DNA of 64,000 nt from Rhizobiales bacterium Y(2018) (GTDB lineage: Bacteria > Pseudomonadota > Alphaproteobacteria > Rhizobiales > Aestuariivirgaceae). Shown piece after piece: positions 24,717 to 34,335 of the stretch. The position numbers were made by a program, and so were the translations under genes. How positions within the stretch are numbered: the stretch's first letter is position 1; every line of letters begins with the position of its first letter. Under the pieces are notes generated by a model, which saw nothing but the letters and a program-made list of their open reading frames with translations, was not told the DNA's origin and ran no database searches. The DNA is taken from NCBI GenBank assembly GCA_005502925.1, contig SCPD01000012.1, positions 62,001-126,000 of the forward strand, in the 5' to 3' direction.

Positions 24717-25465
24717 AGGGCACGACACTTGCGCACCGCGTGATCCCGTCGCCCAATGTCGAGCCGCGCCAGGACGGCAAGACGGCGCGCATCCTGCTCC
24801 TGCATTATACCGGCATGGAAAATGCCGAGCGTGCCTGCGCCTGGCTGTGCAATCCCATCTCGAAAGTCTCCTGCCATTATCTCGTCGACCGTGCCGGCCT
24901 GATCACCCAGATGGTCGATGAGGATCTGCGCGCCTGGCATGCCGGCCAGTCGATGTGGAAAGGCGAGCATGATATCAATTCCTGCTCAATCGGCATCGAG
25001 ATCGAAAATCCGGGCCATGACAACGGCTATCTCGATTTTCCGCCGGAGCAGATGGCGGCGGTCACGGCGCTCGGTCTCGACATCGTCGCCCGCCACAAGA
25101 TAGTGCCCGAGCATGTGCTCGGACACTCGGACGTCGCGCCGAAACGCAAGATCGATCCGGGCGAGAAGTTCGATTGGAAAAGTCTCCATGAGCAGGGGCT
25201 CGGCCATTGGGTTCCGCCTTTTCCTTTAGGCGGCGGCCAGTTTTTCCAGCTCGGCGACAGCGGCGATGCGGTCGAGGCGCTGCAGGCCATGTTGGCGCTC
25301 TATGGCTATCGCATCGACATTACCGGTGATTTCGACGCCGATACGCAGATCGTGGTCAGCGCTTTCCAGCGGCATTTCCGCCCCGTCCGCATCGACGGCA
25401 TCGCCGACCGCTCGACGATCGAAACCCTGCGCCGCCTCATCGACGCCTTGCCGGAGAGCGACTAG
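24713..25465 (+). CDS. N-acetylmuramoyl-L-alanine amidase (AmpD/AmiD type) with peptidoglycan-binding domain
   Basis: 250 residues, GTG start overlapping the djlA stop by four bases. Cleaves the amide between MurNAc and the stem peptide. Residues ~5-160 are an Amidase_2 domain: zinc ligand H in ILLLHYTGMENAERAC, SCHYLVDRAGLITQMV, catalytic E in CSIGIEIENPGHDNGY, and a second H plus D in VLGHSDVAPKRKIDPGEKFDW. Residues ~185-245 are a PG_binding_1 domain (GDSGDAVEALQAMLALYGY, DTQIVVSAFQRHFRP). There is no signal peptide, as in cytosolic AmpD, so anhydro-muropeptide recycling is the likely task, though AmiD-like export by another route cannot be excluded. Confidence 0.9.
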   Translation: MKGTTLAHRVIPSPNVEPRQDGKTARILLLHYTGMENAERACAWLCNPISKVSCHYLVDRAGLITQMVDEDLRAWHAGQSMWKGEHDINSCSIGIEIENPGHDNGYLDFPPEQMAAVTALGLDIVARHKIVPEHVLGHSDVAPKRKIDPGEKFDWKSLHEQGLGHWVPPFPLGGGQFFQLGDSGDAVEALQAMLALYGYRIDITGDFDADTQIVVSAFQRHFRPVRIDGIADRSTIETLRRLIDALPESD

Positions 25466-25467
25466 CT

Positions 25468-25926
25468 TTAACCCTTGGTGCAGGCGCGGACGAGACTGTC
25501 GAAATCGGCTCCCTCGAGCGGAAAGATGTTGTCTTCGGTGCCGGCGCGGATCTCGAAACGATCGGCTTTACGCAGAGCGGCGAAGATCGCATCGCCCGCC
25601 GGAATCTCGGCTTCGGCGCTGGTCGATCCGGACATCTCGTTGGATGACGTAGTGGCGTTAAAAGTGAAGGTTTTGCCGCCGACCACGATGGTCACGGTGA
25701 TCTTCTGATCGGGCTTCAATTCCTCACCCGCTTCGGGAACGAAGAGACGGATATCCCCCGATTGCAGGGTGCAGCCGAAGCTCACCCCGGCATCGTCGGT
25801 CTCGGGCACGCCGAAGACGAGATAGGCATCCTCATCGCCGGTGTCGAAGAGCCATTCGCGTTCCTGAGCCCAAGCCGAGCCGGCGGCGCAAATCAAAAGG
25901 CCGACCAGCAGAAGACGCCTTACCAT
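25468..25926 (-). CDS. Exported protein of unknown function
   Basis: 152 residues from ATG 25926, preceded by GTGAGGGTG. Signal peptide MVRRLLLVGLLICAAGSAWA, cleaved before QEREW. The mature part reads as a beta-rich domain (DAYLVFGVPETDDAGVSFGC, DIRLFVPEAG, KITVTIVVGGKTF, FNATTSSNEMSGSTSAEAEI) with two cysteines (SFGCTL and the C-terminal VRACTKG) that may pair. I do not recognise a family. It converges on the amidase gene with only two bases between the stops. An upstream in-frame ATG at 25956 would add ten residues but spoil the signal peptide. Confidence 0.65.
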   Translation of the reverse strand: MVRRLLLVGLLICAAGSAWAQEREWLFDTGDEDAYLVFGVPETDDAGVSFGCTLQSGDIRLFVPEAGEELKPDQKITVTIVVGGKTFTFNATTSSNEMSGSTSAEAEIPAGDAIFAALRKADRFEIRAGTEDNIFPLEGADFDSLVRACTKG

Positions 25927-25986
25927 TTTCACCCTCACTTCCCCGCCCCGACTCATAGCCGAGTTGGTGGATAGCGATAAGCCCGT

Positions 25987-26295
25987 TCAGTGCTTAAGGG
26001 GAGGCTGGAAGTTGGATCCGGCAGCGCCGCCGGTCAGCTTGCTGATGACCCAGGCGATGGCGAGGATCAGGAGCGAGACGATGGCCCAGATGATGACCGC
26101 GGCGACCTCGCCGACATTCTGCAGGAAAAGCGCCAGCCAGTTGACGAGCTCGACCGTCTCGGCGTCGCCGCCCACCTTGTCGGCATTGTTGGCGGCAAAA
26201 CCGGTCAGCGCGTTGAGGAGCCAGTAGCCCAGCGCCATGACCGCGCTCCACAGGCCGACGCAGACCCAGGCGATGACCCAAACGATACTCTTCAC
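25987..26295 (-). CDS. Small two-TM membrane protein of unknown function
   Basis: 102 residues with hydrophobic stretches ~3-30 (IVWVIAWVCVGLWSAVMALG) and ~62-88 (VAAVIIWAIVSLLILAIAWV), joined by an acidic loop (NNADKVGGDAETVELVN). The C-terminus is KLTGGAAGSNFQPPLKH. Its ATG overlaps the stop of the DUF4112 gene by four bases (ATGA), so the two are coexpressed. Such small membrane proteins next to DUF4112 proteins are seen in other alphaproteobacteria as far as I recall, but the function is unknown. Confidence 0.7.
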   Translation of the reverse strand: MKSIVWVIAWVCVGLWSAVMALGYWLLNALTGFAANNADKVGGDAETVELVNWLALFLQNVGEVAAVIIWAIVSLLILAIAWVISKLTGGAAGSNFQPPLKH

Positions 26296-26681
26296 GCTTT
26301 CGTCTCCCGTTCAAAATGTTCAAGCAGCAGTTTCAGATTCCGCGTATTCGACTTGAATAATAAGTCAAAAATATCTCCAGCCACCGGAATGGCGCCGAGC
26401 CCGGTATCGATGGCGACATTGCCGATCATGCGGGCGATGACGCGGGGCGGAGCCCCGAGTCGCACCGCCTCCATGAGGGCGAAGGCTGAGATGCCGAGCG
26501 CCACGACGTCGCCGGCGCCGGGAATAAGGCCCAGAGCCGAATCGGCGCCGAAGCGGATGCGGGTACCGGGAATCCGCAGCGCCGTGTCCATCACATGCGC
26601 CAAACGCTTCAGCCGCGCCAAGCGGCGGGCATGGTCGTCGAGGCCGAAATCGGCGATGGTGGCGGCGGCAAAGGTGGTCAT
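26292..26681 (-). CDS. DUF4112 family membrane-associated protein
   Basis: 129 residues. Matches the DUF4112 family by its helical, glycine-rich pattern: LARLKRLAHVMDTALRIPGT, RIRFGADSALGLIPGAGDVV, VIARMIGNVAIDTGLGAIPVAGDIFDLLFKSNTRNLKLLLEHFE. The two glycine-rich re-entrant-like segments (LGLIPGAGD and LGAIPVAGD) are internal repeats and the hallmark of the family. Biochemical function unknown. First gene of a two-gene unit with the small membrane protein; its start is ~105 bases from the RNase P RNA gene, which is transcribed in the opposite direction. Confidence 0.82.
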   Translation of the reverse strand: MTTFAAATIADFGLDDHARRLARLKRLAHVMDTALRIPGTRIRFGADSALGLIPGAGDVVALGISAFALMEAVRLGAPPRVIARMIGNVAIDTGLGAIPVAGDIFDLLFKSNTRNLKLLLEHFERETKA

Positions 26682-26787
26682 CTTCTTTAGGGTCCGGTGT
26701 AGAACGGGACTTAAATGGTAAATGCGCCTGACATTTCAATCTGTTTAAGCGGTTGACGCGGGGGCTAGGGCCGCCTACCTGTCACCT

Positions 26788-27169
26788 GCCAGCTGGCCGG
26801 ATGGCCGCCGGGAAGGCCTCGTCGCCTTCCGGGAGGAAAGTCCGGGCTCCATGGAAATACGGTGCCGGGTAACGCCCGGCGGGGGTGACCCCAGGGAAAG
26901 TGCCACAGAAAACAGACCGCTTCAGATCCGTCCGAAGCAAGGGTGAAACGGTGCGGCAAGAGCGCACCGCGCGGCCGGCAACGGGCGCGGCACGGTAAAC
27001 CCCACCGGGAGCAAGACCGAATAGGGGCGGCATGGGCTTCGGCCCAGGGGCATTTTCAACCCGCCGCCCGGGTTGGTCGCGCGAAGCGCATGGCGACATG
27101 CGCTCCAGATGAATGGTCATCCAGCGTCCGCAAGGGCGTGGACAGAACCCGGCTTACAGGCCAGCTGGC
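26788..27169 (+). ncRNA. rnpB: RNase P RNA (class A)
   Basis: The catalytic RNA of RNase P, which matures the 5' ends of tRNAs. Helix P1 is formed by GCCAGCTGGCC (26788-26798) and GGCCAGCTGGC (27159-27169). The universally conserved GAGGAAAGTCCGGGCTCC lies near 26833-26850, ACAGAAA and the TAAACCCCACC-type segment follow near 26910 and 26996, and the 3' signature ACAGAACCCGGCTTACAGG is at 27142-27160. About 382 nt, normal for an alphaproteobacterial class A RNA. The exact mature ends may extend a few bases past P1. It lies just upstream of the dcw cluster on the same strand. Confidence 0.95.
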
Positions 27170-27284
27170 ACCTACTTCACCGGCAGTTACTTCTGTGTGG
27201 CTAACCCCCGTCAACGCAACGATTTGTTAAGGCGGTGCGGAGCATTGTCGGGTTCTCATTAGTAATCTGTTCACCGTACCGAAT

Positions 27285-28301
27285 ATGGCTTCGCCCTTGC
27301 CCAGCGCAGATGCCCGGCACCGCCCGGTGATGCTCGCGGAAGTGCTGTCGGCGCTTACGCCGCGGGATGGCGGCATTTATATCGACGGCACCTTCGGTGC
27401 CGGCGGCTATACGCGTGGAATTTTGGGCGCCGCCGACTGCACGGTATTGGCCATCGACCGCGACCCCGATGCGATCAGAGGCGGGGCGGCGCTCGCCGCC
27501 GCCTTCCCGGACCGTCTGACCCTGGTCGAAGGCCGCTTCAGCGACATGGAAGAGCTGGCCCAGCGCTCCGGCATCACGATGATCGACGGCGCCGCCCTCG
27601 ATATCGGCGTCTCCTCCATGCAGATCGACGAAGCGGCGCGCGGCTTCTCCTTCGCCAAGGACGGCCCCCTCGACATGCGGATGGAACAATCGGGCCCCTC
27701 GGCGGCGGATGTCGTCAATCAGGCCGAGGCCGACCATCTCACGCGCATCATCAGCATCCTCGGCGAGGAGCGCAAAGCGCGGCCCATCGCCCATGCGATC
27801 GTGAAGGCACGTGCCGAAGCTCCCATCCTCACGACATTCGCGCTGGTGCGCGCCGTCGAACGCGCCATCGGACGGCAACGTCCGCAGGACCGCATCCATC
27901 CGGCGACCCGCACCTTCCAGGCTTTGCGCATCTATGTGAACCGGGAGCTCGAAGAGCTCGGCTACGCGCTGGCGGCGGCGGAGCGCCTGCTCAAGCCGGG
28001 CGGCCGCCTCGCGGTCGTCACCTTCCATTCGCTCGAAGACCGGATCGTGAAGCGGTTCTTCGCCGAACGCAGCGGCAAGCTGCCGTCACCTTCGCGCCAC
28101 ATGCCGGGACACGGGGAGGGCGAAGAAGCCCGTTTCATTCCCGTCTTCCGGGGACATCAGGAAGCGAGCGAAGCCGAGACGGCGGAAAATCCGCGCGCCC
28201 GCTCGGCGAAGCTGCGCGCCGGCGAGCGCACCGCGGCGCCGGCTCTGCCGCTCAATCTCGAAGATATTGCGGTTCCATCGGTCGAAGGGCGGCGTAACTG
28301 A
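27285..28301 (+). CDS. rsmH: 16S rRNA (cytosine(1402)-N4)-methyltransferase
   Basis: 338 residues. Methylates N4 of C1402 in the ribosomal decoding site. Motifs: [16 protein letters not shown]-binding [56 protein letters not shown], the [20 protein letters not shown] helix and [18 protein letters not shown]. Family length is normal, with a Pro/Arg-rich C-terminal tail. It opens the dcw cluster; the usual preceding gene mraZ is absent. The start ATG has no obvious Shine-Dalgarno. The stop overlaps the ftsL start by one base (TGATG). Confidence 0.95.
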   Translation: MASPLPSADARHRPVMLAEVLSALTPRDGGIYIDGTFGAGGYTRGILGAADCTVLAIDRDPDAIRGGAALAAAFPDRLTLVEGRFSDMEELAQRSGITMIDGAALDIGVSSMQIDEAARGFSFAKDGPLDMRMEQSGPSAADVVNQAEADHLTRIISILGEERKARPIAHAIVKARAEAPILTTFALVRAVERAIGRQRPQDRIHPATRTFQALRIYVNRELEELGYALAAAERLLKPGGRLAVVTFHSLEDRIVKRFFAERSGKLPSPSRHMPGHGEGEEARFIPVFRGHQEASEAETAENPRARSAKLRAGERTAAPALPLNLEDIAVPSVEGRRN

Positions 28302-28651
28302 TGCTCAGAGCGTTCAATGCATGTCTGGTCGTGGCGGTGCTGTGCTCCGCCTATGTTCTCTATTCGCTGGAGCACTCCATCCGCGGCATCGAGCGGCAGA
28401 TATCGCGCTCCACCATGGCCATCGCGAACGAGAAGGAGACGATCGGGCTTCTCAATGCCGAATGGTCGAGCCTGATCCGGCCCGAAAGGCTGCAGCGGCT
28501 CTCCGAGCAATATCTCAAGCTCAAACGCATCTCGCCCGAGCAGTTCGTGAAGCTCAACGAGCTCGCGGCGCGCATTCCCGAGGAGCCCCCGGTGAAGCTC
28601 GAGGAGCAGGGCAAGGACGCGATCGGCGATATTCTCAAGGCGATGGAGTGA
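28301..28651 (+). CDS. ftsL: Cell division protein FtsL
   Basis: 116 residues. A bitopic divisome protein: short cytosolic N-terminus, one membrane segment (~residues 5-24, FNACLVVAVLCSAYVLYSLE), then a periplasmic coiled coil (RGIERQISRSTMAIANEKET) and the conserved LNAEWSSLIRPERLQRLSEQYLKL. The LNAEWSxLxxPxRL pattern is the alphaproteobacterial FtsL signature. It forms the FtsQLB complex that activates FtsWI. Located between rsmH and ftsI, as expected; the start overlaps the rsmH stop. Confidence 0.92.
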   Translation: MLRAFNACLVVAVLCSAYVLYSLEHSIRGIERQISRSTMAIANEKETIGLLNAEWSSLIRPERLQRLSEQYLKLKRISPEQFVKLNELAARIPEEPPVKLEEQGKDAIGDILKAME

Positions 28652-28654
28652 GGC

Positions 28655-30352
28655 GTGATGCTGTTTTCAATGCAACAGGATGGAAGCCTCGCCGGACGCA
28701 ACCGCCTCCGCCTGGTGAGCTTCGGCTTCATCATGTTCTTTCTGGCGATCAGCACGCAGCTCGGTTACCTCACTCTGTGGCAGCAGCGCCCGGAAAAGCC
28801 GGTCATCGAATATAGCGAGCGGGTGCCGCGGCCCGATATCGTCGACCGCAATGGCGTGGTGCTGGCGACCGACGTCTCGGTCTTCTCGCTCTATGCCGAT
28901 CCGCGCAAGATCCTCGATGTCGATGAGGCGGTCGAGCTCCTCACCGCCACGGTGCCGGGTTTCGATGCCAAATCGCTGCGCCAGAAGCTGTCGCAGCCCA
29001 ACCGCGCCTTCGTGTGGCTCAAGCGCGAAGTGAGCCCGGCGGAGCGCGAGGCCATCCACAATCTCGGCATTCCGGGCGTCGGCTTCCGGGCCGAGACGAA
29101 ACGCGTCTACCCGATGGGCCGCCTCGCCAGCCACGTGCTGGGCTATGTCGATCTCGATTCCAAGGGCATCGCCGGCATCGAGAAATTCCTCGACGACCAG
29201 GGCGCGCTCTATACCGCCTCGCTCGGCGAGGACAACAGCCGCGCCATGCCGGCGATGCTGTCGATCGACATCCGCGTCCAGCATGCGTTGGCCGACGAAC
29301 TCGCCAAGGGCATCGCGAAGTTCCGCGCCAAGGCGGGTGGCGCCATCGTGCTCAATGTCAAGAGCGGCGAAGTGCTGGGCCTCGTCTCGCTGCCCGATTT
29401 CAATCCCAACCAGGAAAACAAGAACTTCACCTTCGACCAGGCCAACCGGATGACGAGCGGCGTCTTCGAGCTGGGGTCGGTCATCAAGGCGGTGTCCTTC
29501 GCCATGGCGCTCGACTACGGCACGGCCAATCTCGAAAGCCGCTTCGACGCCCGCGCACCCCTGGTCATTGGACGTGCCGCCATCCACGACTTCCAGCCGA
29601 CCAGGCGCATCCTGACGCTGCCGGAGGTGTTCACCAATTCCTCCAATATCGGCACCGCCCGCATGGTGCTAGGCGTCGACCAGGAGAGGCACCAGGCATT
29701 CCTGCGCCGGGTCGGCCTGATGGACCGGCTGGTCACAGAATTGCCTGAAAATGCGAAGCCCATCCTGCCGAAGCGCTGGGGCCGCCTGGTCCAGGCGACG
29801 GTCGCCTTTGGCCACGGTTTTGCCGTACAGCCCCTGCAAGGAGCCCAGGTGGTAGCGGGTCTGCTCAATGGTGGGAATATGCTTCCGGTGACGTTCTTGA
29901 AACGCGACGTGGCCGACGCGCAGGCGATGGCGAAGCGCGTGGTGAAGCCCGAGACCAGCAAGACGCTGCGCTATCTGTTCCGGCTCAACGGGCTCGAAGG
30001 CAGCGCCCGCAGCGCCAATGCCAAGGCCCCCGGCTACCGCATCGGCGGCAAGACCGGCACGGCCGAAAAGGTCGTCAACGGGCGCTATGACAAGAGCAAG
30101 AACCTGACCGTCTTCACTGGCGCCTTCCCGATGGAAGATCCGCAATATGTCGTCATGGTGCTGATGGACGAACCGCAGGCGACGCCCGAGACCTACGGTT
30201 TCTCGACCTCAGGCTGGAACGCGGTGCCGACCGCCGGCTACATCATCGCGCGCATCGCGCCTTTGCTCGGCATCCAGCCCGAGCTCACCGAGGATGAGCG
30301 CAAGGAAATCGCCAAGCAGCAGGCGAAAGCGGCGAAGGAAGGCAAGACCTGA
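28655..30352 (+). CDS. ftsI: Peptidoglycan D,D-transpeptidase FtsI (PBP3)
   Basis: 565 residues (GTG 28655 or ATG 28658). The septal transpeptidase that cross-links new peptidoglycan. N-terminal membrane anchor at ~residues 20-40 (LVSFGFIMFFLAISTQLGYL), PBP dimerisation domain with the RP-DIVDRNGVVLATD motif, then the transpeptidase domain. Active-site motifs: SxxK as SVIK in FELGSVIKAVSF, SxN as SSN in FTNSSNIGTARM, and KTG in IGGKTGTAEKV. Length and order are normal for FtsI. It starts four to seven bases after ftsL, and murE starts two bases after its stop. Beta-lactams would target this protein. Confidence 0.95.
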   Translation: MMLFSMQQDGSLAGRNRLRLVSFGFIMFFLAISTQLGYLTLWQQRPEKPVIEYSERVPRPDIVDRNGVVLATDVSVFSLYADPRKILDVDEAVELLTATVPGFDAKSLRQKLSQPNRAFVWLKREVSPAEREAIHNLGIPGVGFRAETKRVYPMGRLASHVLGYVDLDSKGIAGIEKFLDDQGALYTASLGEDNSRAMPAMLSIDIRVQHALADELAKGIAKFRAKAGGAIVLNVKSGEVLGLVSLPDFNPNQENKNFTFDQANRMTSGVFELGSVIKAVSFAMALDYGTANLESRFDARAPLVIGRAAIHDFQPTRRILTLPEVFTNSSNIGTARMVLGVDQERHQAFLRRVGLMDRLVTELPENAKPILPKRWGRLVQATVAFGHGFAVQPLQGAQVVAGLLNGGNMLPVTFLKRDVADAQAMAKRVVKPETSKTLRYLFRLNGLEGSARSANAKAPGYRIGGKTGTAEKVVNGRYDKSKNLTVFTGAFPMEDPQYVVMVLMDEPQATPETYGFSTSGWNAVPTAGYIIARIAPLLGIQPELTEDERKEIAKQQAKAAKEGKT

Positions 30353-30353
30353 G

Positions 30354-31820
30354 ATGAGCGTCCTTCTCTCCAGGCTTCTCGCCGATGACGTGGCGCTGCC
30401 GCAAGGTGCCGCGGATGCGGCCATCTCCGGCCTCACCGCCGACAGCCGGCAGGTGAAGCCGGGTTTTCTTTTCGCGGCCCTGCCGGGAACCAAGGTCGAT
30501 GGCGCGCAGTTCATCCCGCAGGCGGTCGCCGCCGGCGCGGCGGCGGTGGTCATCGGGGACAAGATCGCAGCGCCCCCGGCGAATTCGATCCTGATCAAAT
30601 CCGGCAATCCGCATCAGCTCTTCGCGCGCATCGCGGCGCGCTTCGCCGGCAGCCAGCCCGATATCGTCGTCGCCGTCACCGGCACCAACGGCAAGACCTC
30701 GGTCGCCGCCTTCGTGCGCGAGATCTGGCAGTCGATGGGTTTCCGTGCCGCGAGCATCGGCACGGTCGGTGTCGTCGGACCGCAAGGCGAGGAATATCTC
30801 GCCCATACGACGCCCGATCCGGTCAAGCTGCATCACGCGCTGGCCGAGCTCGCCCAGGATCATGTCACACATCTCGCCATGGAAGCTTCGAGCCATGGCC
30901 TCGCACAGTTCCGGCTCGACGGCGTGCGCCTGGCGGCCGGCGGCTTCACCAATCTCACCCGCGACCATCTCGACTATCACGCGACCGTCGAGGATTATTT
31001 CGACGCCAAGATGCGGCTCTTCTCGGAATTGCTGCCGGAAGGCGCTTCGGCGGTCGTCAATGCCGATGTCGATATCGCGCGCGATGTCGTAGCGCGCGCC
31101 AAGACGCATGGCCTGACGCTGTTCACCGTCGGCGAGAAGGGGCGAGACCTCAAGCTCGTCTCCTGCGTACGCGATGGCTTCGGCCAGCGCCTGGTGCTCG
31201 CCACCGCGAGCGGCCAGCATGAGATCTATCTGCCTCTGGTCGGCGACTTCCAGGTGTCCAACGCGCTCGTCGCCGCCGGCCTCGTCATTGCGACGGGTGG
31301 CGAGGAAGCGCTCGTCCTGCATGCGCTCGAATCGCTCAAAGGCGCCAAGGGCCGGCTCGATCTGGTGGCCCATTCCGCCAAGGGTGCGCCGATCTTCGTC
31401 GATTACGCCCACACGCCGGACGCGCTCGAAAAAGCGATCATGGCGCTGCGTCCCTATGTGAAGCGCAAGCTCGCCGTCGTGTTCGGCGCCGGCGGCGACC
31501 GTGACAAGGGCAAGCGCCCGCAAATGGGCGCCATCGCCGCGAAACACGCCGATATTCCCTATGTGACCGACGATAATCCACGCTCGGAGGATCCGGCCGT
31601 CATCCGCGCCGCGGTCATGGCCGCGTGCCCAGGCGGCATCGATATCGGCGATCGGGCGCTCGCAATCCGGACCGCCGTCGCGGCCCTGGAAGAGGGCGAC
31701 ATTCTTCTCGTCGCCGGCAAGGGGCATGAGCTCGGCCAGACGATCGGCGGCAAGGTGTTGCCGTTCAGCGACCATGATGCGGTGAAGGCGGCAGTCGCCG
31801 GGCAGGATTATCATGGCTGA
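30354..31820 (+). CDS. murE: UDP-MurNAc-L-Ala-D-Glu--meso-DAP ligase
   Basis: 488 residues from ATG 30354, one base after the ftsI stop. Adds the third stem-peptide residue in the cytosol. Motifs: substrate-binding LTADSRQVKPGFLFAAL, ATP-binding VTGTNGKTSVAAFVREI, HTTPDPVKLHHAL, MEASSHGLAQFRL, LTRDHLDYH, VDYAHTPDALEKAI, and VTDDNPRSEDP. The DNPR sequence is the known specificity motif for meso-diaminopimelate, so the wall is DAP-type. The frame extends 60 bases upstream inside ftsI, but that extension is Arg-rich and not part of MurE. It overlaps murF by eight bases. Confidence 0.96.
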   Translation: MSVLLSRLLADDVALPQGAADAAISGLTADSRQVKPGFLFAALPGTKVDGAQFIPQAVAAGAAAVVIGDKIAAPPANSILIKSGNPHQLFARIAARFAGSQPDIVVAVTGTNGKTSVAAFVREIWQSMGFRAASIGTVGVVGPQGEEYLAHTTPDPVKLHHALAELAQDHVTHLAMEASSHGLAQFRLDGVRLAAGGFTNLTRDHLDYHATVEDYFDAKMRLFSELLPEGASAVVNADVDIARDVVARAKTHGLTLFTVGEKGRDLKLVSCVRDGFGQRLVLATASGQHEIYLPLVGDFQVSNALVAAGLVIATGGEEALVLHALESLKGAKGRLDLVAHSAKGAPIFVDYAHTPDALEKAIMALRPYVKRKLAVVFGAGGDRDKGKRPQMGAIAAKHADIPYVTDDNPRSEDPAVIRAAVMAACPGGIDIGDRALAIRTAVAALEEGDILLVAGKGHELGQTIGGKVLPFSDHDAVKAAVAGQDYHG

Positions 31821-33240
31821 TCGCCCGCTGTGGACCATCGAGGAACTGATCGCCGCCACCGGCGGCGCCTTGCGCGGCGACGTCTCGGTGCCCCTCACCG
31901 GCGTCTCGATCGATAGCCGCAGCGTGGCGAAGGGTGATATCTTCGCCGCGATCAAAGGCGATCGCGTCGATGGTCACGACTATGCCGAGAATGCGCTCAA
32001 GACCGGCGCCGGACTCGCGATCGTGTCGCGCCCGAGCGCGACGATGGCCTCGGCCGGGCCGCTGCTCGTCGTCGATGATGTCCTTAAAGCGCTCGAAAAG
32101 ATCGGTCTCGCGGCGAGGGCGCGCTCCAAGGCGCAGATCGTGGCGGTGACCGGCAGCGTCGGTAAGACCAGCACCAAGGAAATGCTCAGGCTGGCGCTGT
32201 CCGCTTCGGGCTACACGCATGCGTCCGTCGCTTCCTTCAACAATCATTGGGGCGTGCCGCTGACGCTGGCGCGCATGCCGGTCGATACCGCCTATGGCGT
32301 GTTCGAGATCGGCATGAACCATCCGGGCGAGATCGCGCCGCTGGTCAAGATGGTGCGCCCCCATATCGCGGTGATCACCACTGTGGTGGCGAGCCATCTG
32401 GGCTATTTCTCCTCCGTCGCCGAGATCGCCGACGCCAAGGCCGAGATCTTTCTCGGCCTCGAGCCCGGCGGCCATGCGGTGCTCAACCGCGACAATGAAT
32501 ATTTCGACCGCCTCAGCGCCGCCGCACACAAGGCCGGCATCGGCAATATCGTGAGCTTCGGGAAGAGCCCCGGCTCGAATGTCCATCTCGAACGATCGGT
32601 GCTGCATGCCGATTGTTCCTGCATCACGGCGAACATCCAAGGCGAGCCGGTGATCTATAAGCTCGGCCTCCCGGGCGAGCATATGGTGCTCAACAGCCTG
32701 GCGGCGCTCGCCGCCGTGAAACTTGCCGGCGCCGATCTGGCGCGCGCCAGCCTGGCGCTTGCCGCGGCCCAGCCCGCCAAGGGGCGGGGCGTGCAGACGA
32801 TGCTCAAGGCGCCGGGCGGCAACATCCTTCTCATCGACGAGAGCTACAATGCCAATCCGGTTTCGGTCCGGGCGGCGCTGGCGCTCCTCAAGCGGGCGGA
32901 ACCCGGCAAATACGGCCGCCGGATCGCGGTTTTGGGCGACATGCTTGAGCTGGGCGATCAGGCCGCCGAGCTCCACACCGAGCTTGCCGGCCCGCTGGAC
33001 GAAACCAAGGTCGATGTCCTATATGCCTGCGGGCCCCTCATGGCCCACCTCTGGAACAAGACCCCGCCGCATCGGCGTGGGGCCTATGCCGAAAAATCGG
33101 ACGGTCTTGCAGCAGCCCTCATCGGCGGGCTGAAGGCCGGCGATGTCGTGATGGTCAAAGGATCGCTCGGCAGCCGCATGGGACCGCTGGTCGACGCCAT
33201 CCGGGGGCAATATAAACCCGCCGACAAGGACGGCCGCTAA
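31813..33240 (+). CDS. murF: UDP-MurNAc-tripeptide--D-Ala-D-Ala ligase
   Basis: 475 residues. Attaches the D-Ala-D-Ala dipeptide to complete the pentapeptide. Seen: [27 protein letters not shown] (uridine-binding domain), ATP motif [57 protein letters not shown], and [16 protein letters not shown], then VLGDMLELG and [14 protein letters not shown]. All central ATPase and C-terminal ligase motifs are intact. It overlaps murE by eight bases, and its stop overlaps the mraY start by one base (TAATG). This tight coupling fits a single transcript. Confidence 0.96.
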   Translation: MADRPLWTIEELIAATGGALRGDVSVPLTGVSIDSRSVAKGDIFAAIKGDRVDGHDYAENALKTGAGLAIVSRPSATMASAGPLLVVDDVLKALEKIGLAARARSKAQIVAVTGSVGKTSTKEMLRLALSASGYTHASVASFNNHWGVPLTLARMPVDTAYGVFEIGMNHPGEIAPLVKMVRPHIAVITTVVASHLGYFSSVAEIADAKAEIFLGLEPGGHAVLNRDNEYFDRLSAAAHKAGIGNIVSFGKSPGSNVHLERSVLHADCSCITANIQGEPVIYKLGLPGEHMVLNSLAALAAVKLAGADLARASLALAAAQPAKGRGVQTMLKAPGGNILLIDESYNANPVSVRAALALLKRAEPGKYGRRIAVLGDMLELGDQAAELHTELAGPLDETKVDVLYACGPLMAHLWNKTPPHRRGAYAEKSDGLAAALIGGLKAGDVVMVKGSLGSRMGPLVDAIRGQYKPADKDGR

Positions 33241-34328
33241 TGCTTTATCATCTGCTTGTCAGCCTGACCGACGAAGTCTCGGTGCTGAACGTATTCCGCT
33301 ACCAGACGACCCGGACGGGCTCGGCCATCCTGACCGCGCTGCTGTTCATCTGGCTGTTCGGCCCGACGATCATCTCGCTGCTCAAGGTGAAGCAGGGCAG
33401 GGGCCAGCCGATCCGCAGTGACGGCCCGCAGCGCCATATCGTCGAGAAGCAGGGCACGCCTACCATGGGCGGGCTGATGATCCTTTCCGGGATCTTCGTG
33501 TCGACGCTCCTGTGGGCCGATCTCACCAATTATTATGTCTGGGCGGTGCTGTTCGTGACGCTCGGCTTCGGCGCCATCGGCTTCTATGACGATTTCCTCA
33601 AAGTGACGAAATCGACGACGCATGGCTTCTCCGGAAAAATCCGGCTGCTGATCGAAGTCGCCATCGCCGCGGTGGCGGTCGCCATCTTCATGGGCATCGG
33701 CGACAAGACGATCTCGAGCGCGCTCGCCGTTCCGTTCTTCAAGGACGTGCTCATCCAGTTCGGCTTCTTCTTCATGCTGGTCGGCGTGTTCATCATCGTC
33801 GGCGCCGGCAATGCGGTGAACATCACCGACGGCCTCGACGGCCTCGCCATCGTGCCGGTGATGATCGCGGCCGGCAGCTACGGCCTCATCGCCTATCTCG
33901 TCGGCAATGCCGTCTTCGCCGAATATCTGCAGCTCCACAATGTGAAGGGCACCGGCGAGCTCGCGGTGCTATGCGGCGCCATCGTCGGCGCCGGCTTGGG
34001 CTTCCTGTGGTTCAACGCTCCGCCCGCCATGATCTTCATGGGCGATACCGGCTCGCTGTCGCTCGGCGGCGCGCTCGGCGCCACCGCCGTCGCGGTCAAG
34101 CATGAGATCGTGCTCGCCATCATCGGCGGGCTGTTCGTGCTCGAGACCGCGTCCGTCATCGTCCAGGTGGCGTCTTTCAAGCTCACTGGCAAGCGCGTCT
34201 TCGCCATGGCGCCGCTGCATCATCATTTCGAGCAGAAGGGCTGGAAAGAGCCGACCATCGTCATCCGCTTCTGGATCATCGCCTTTGTGCTGGCGCTGAT
34301 CGGGCTCTCGACCCTCAAGCTGCGCTAG
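33240..34328 (+). CDS. mraY: Phospho-N-acetylmuramoyl-pentapeptide-transferase
   Basis: 362 residues, about ten membrane segments. Transfers phospho-MurNAc-pentapeptide to undecaprenyl phosphate, forming lipid I at the inner membrane. Active-site features: [11 protein letters not shown], the aspartates in [44 protein letters not shown], and the C-terminal histidine motif [13 protein letters not shown]. Length matches the family (~360). Starts in the last base of murF; murD follows seven bases after the stop. Confidence 0.96.
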   Translation: MLYHLLVSLTDEVSVLNVFRYQTTRTGSAILTALLFIWLFGPTIISLLKVKQGRGQPIRSDGPQRHIVEKQGTPTMGGLMILSGIFVSTLLWADLTNYYVWAVLFVTLGFGAIGFYDDFLKVTKSTTHGFSGKIRLLIEVAIAAVAVAIFMGIGDKTISSALAVPFFKDVLIQFGFFFMLVGVFIIVGAGNAVNITDGLDGLAIVPVMIAAGSYGLIAYLVGNAVFAEYLQLHNVKGTGELAVLCGAIVGAGLGFLWFNAPPAMIFMGDTGSLSLGGALGATAVAVKHEIVLAIIGGLFVLETASVIVQVASFKLTGKRVFAMAPLHHHFEQKGWKEPTIVIRFWIIAFVLALIGLSTLKLR

Positions 34329-34335
34329 GTGCCCG

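Noticed and set aside
26682-27284. Protein-coding frames in the 600-base gap before rsmH, including a possible mraZ
   Set aside because: Most of the gap is RNase P RNA, and none of the frames resembles MraZ.
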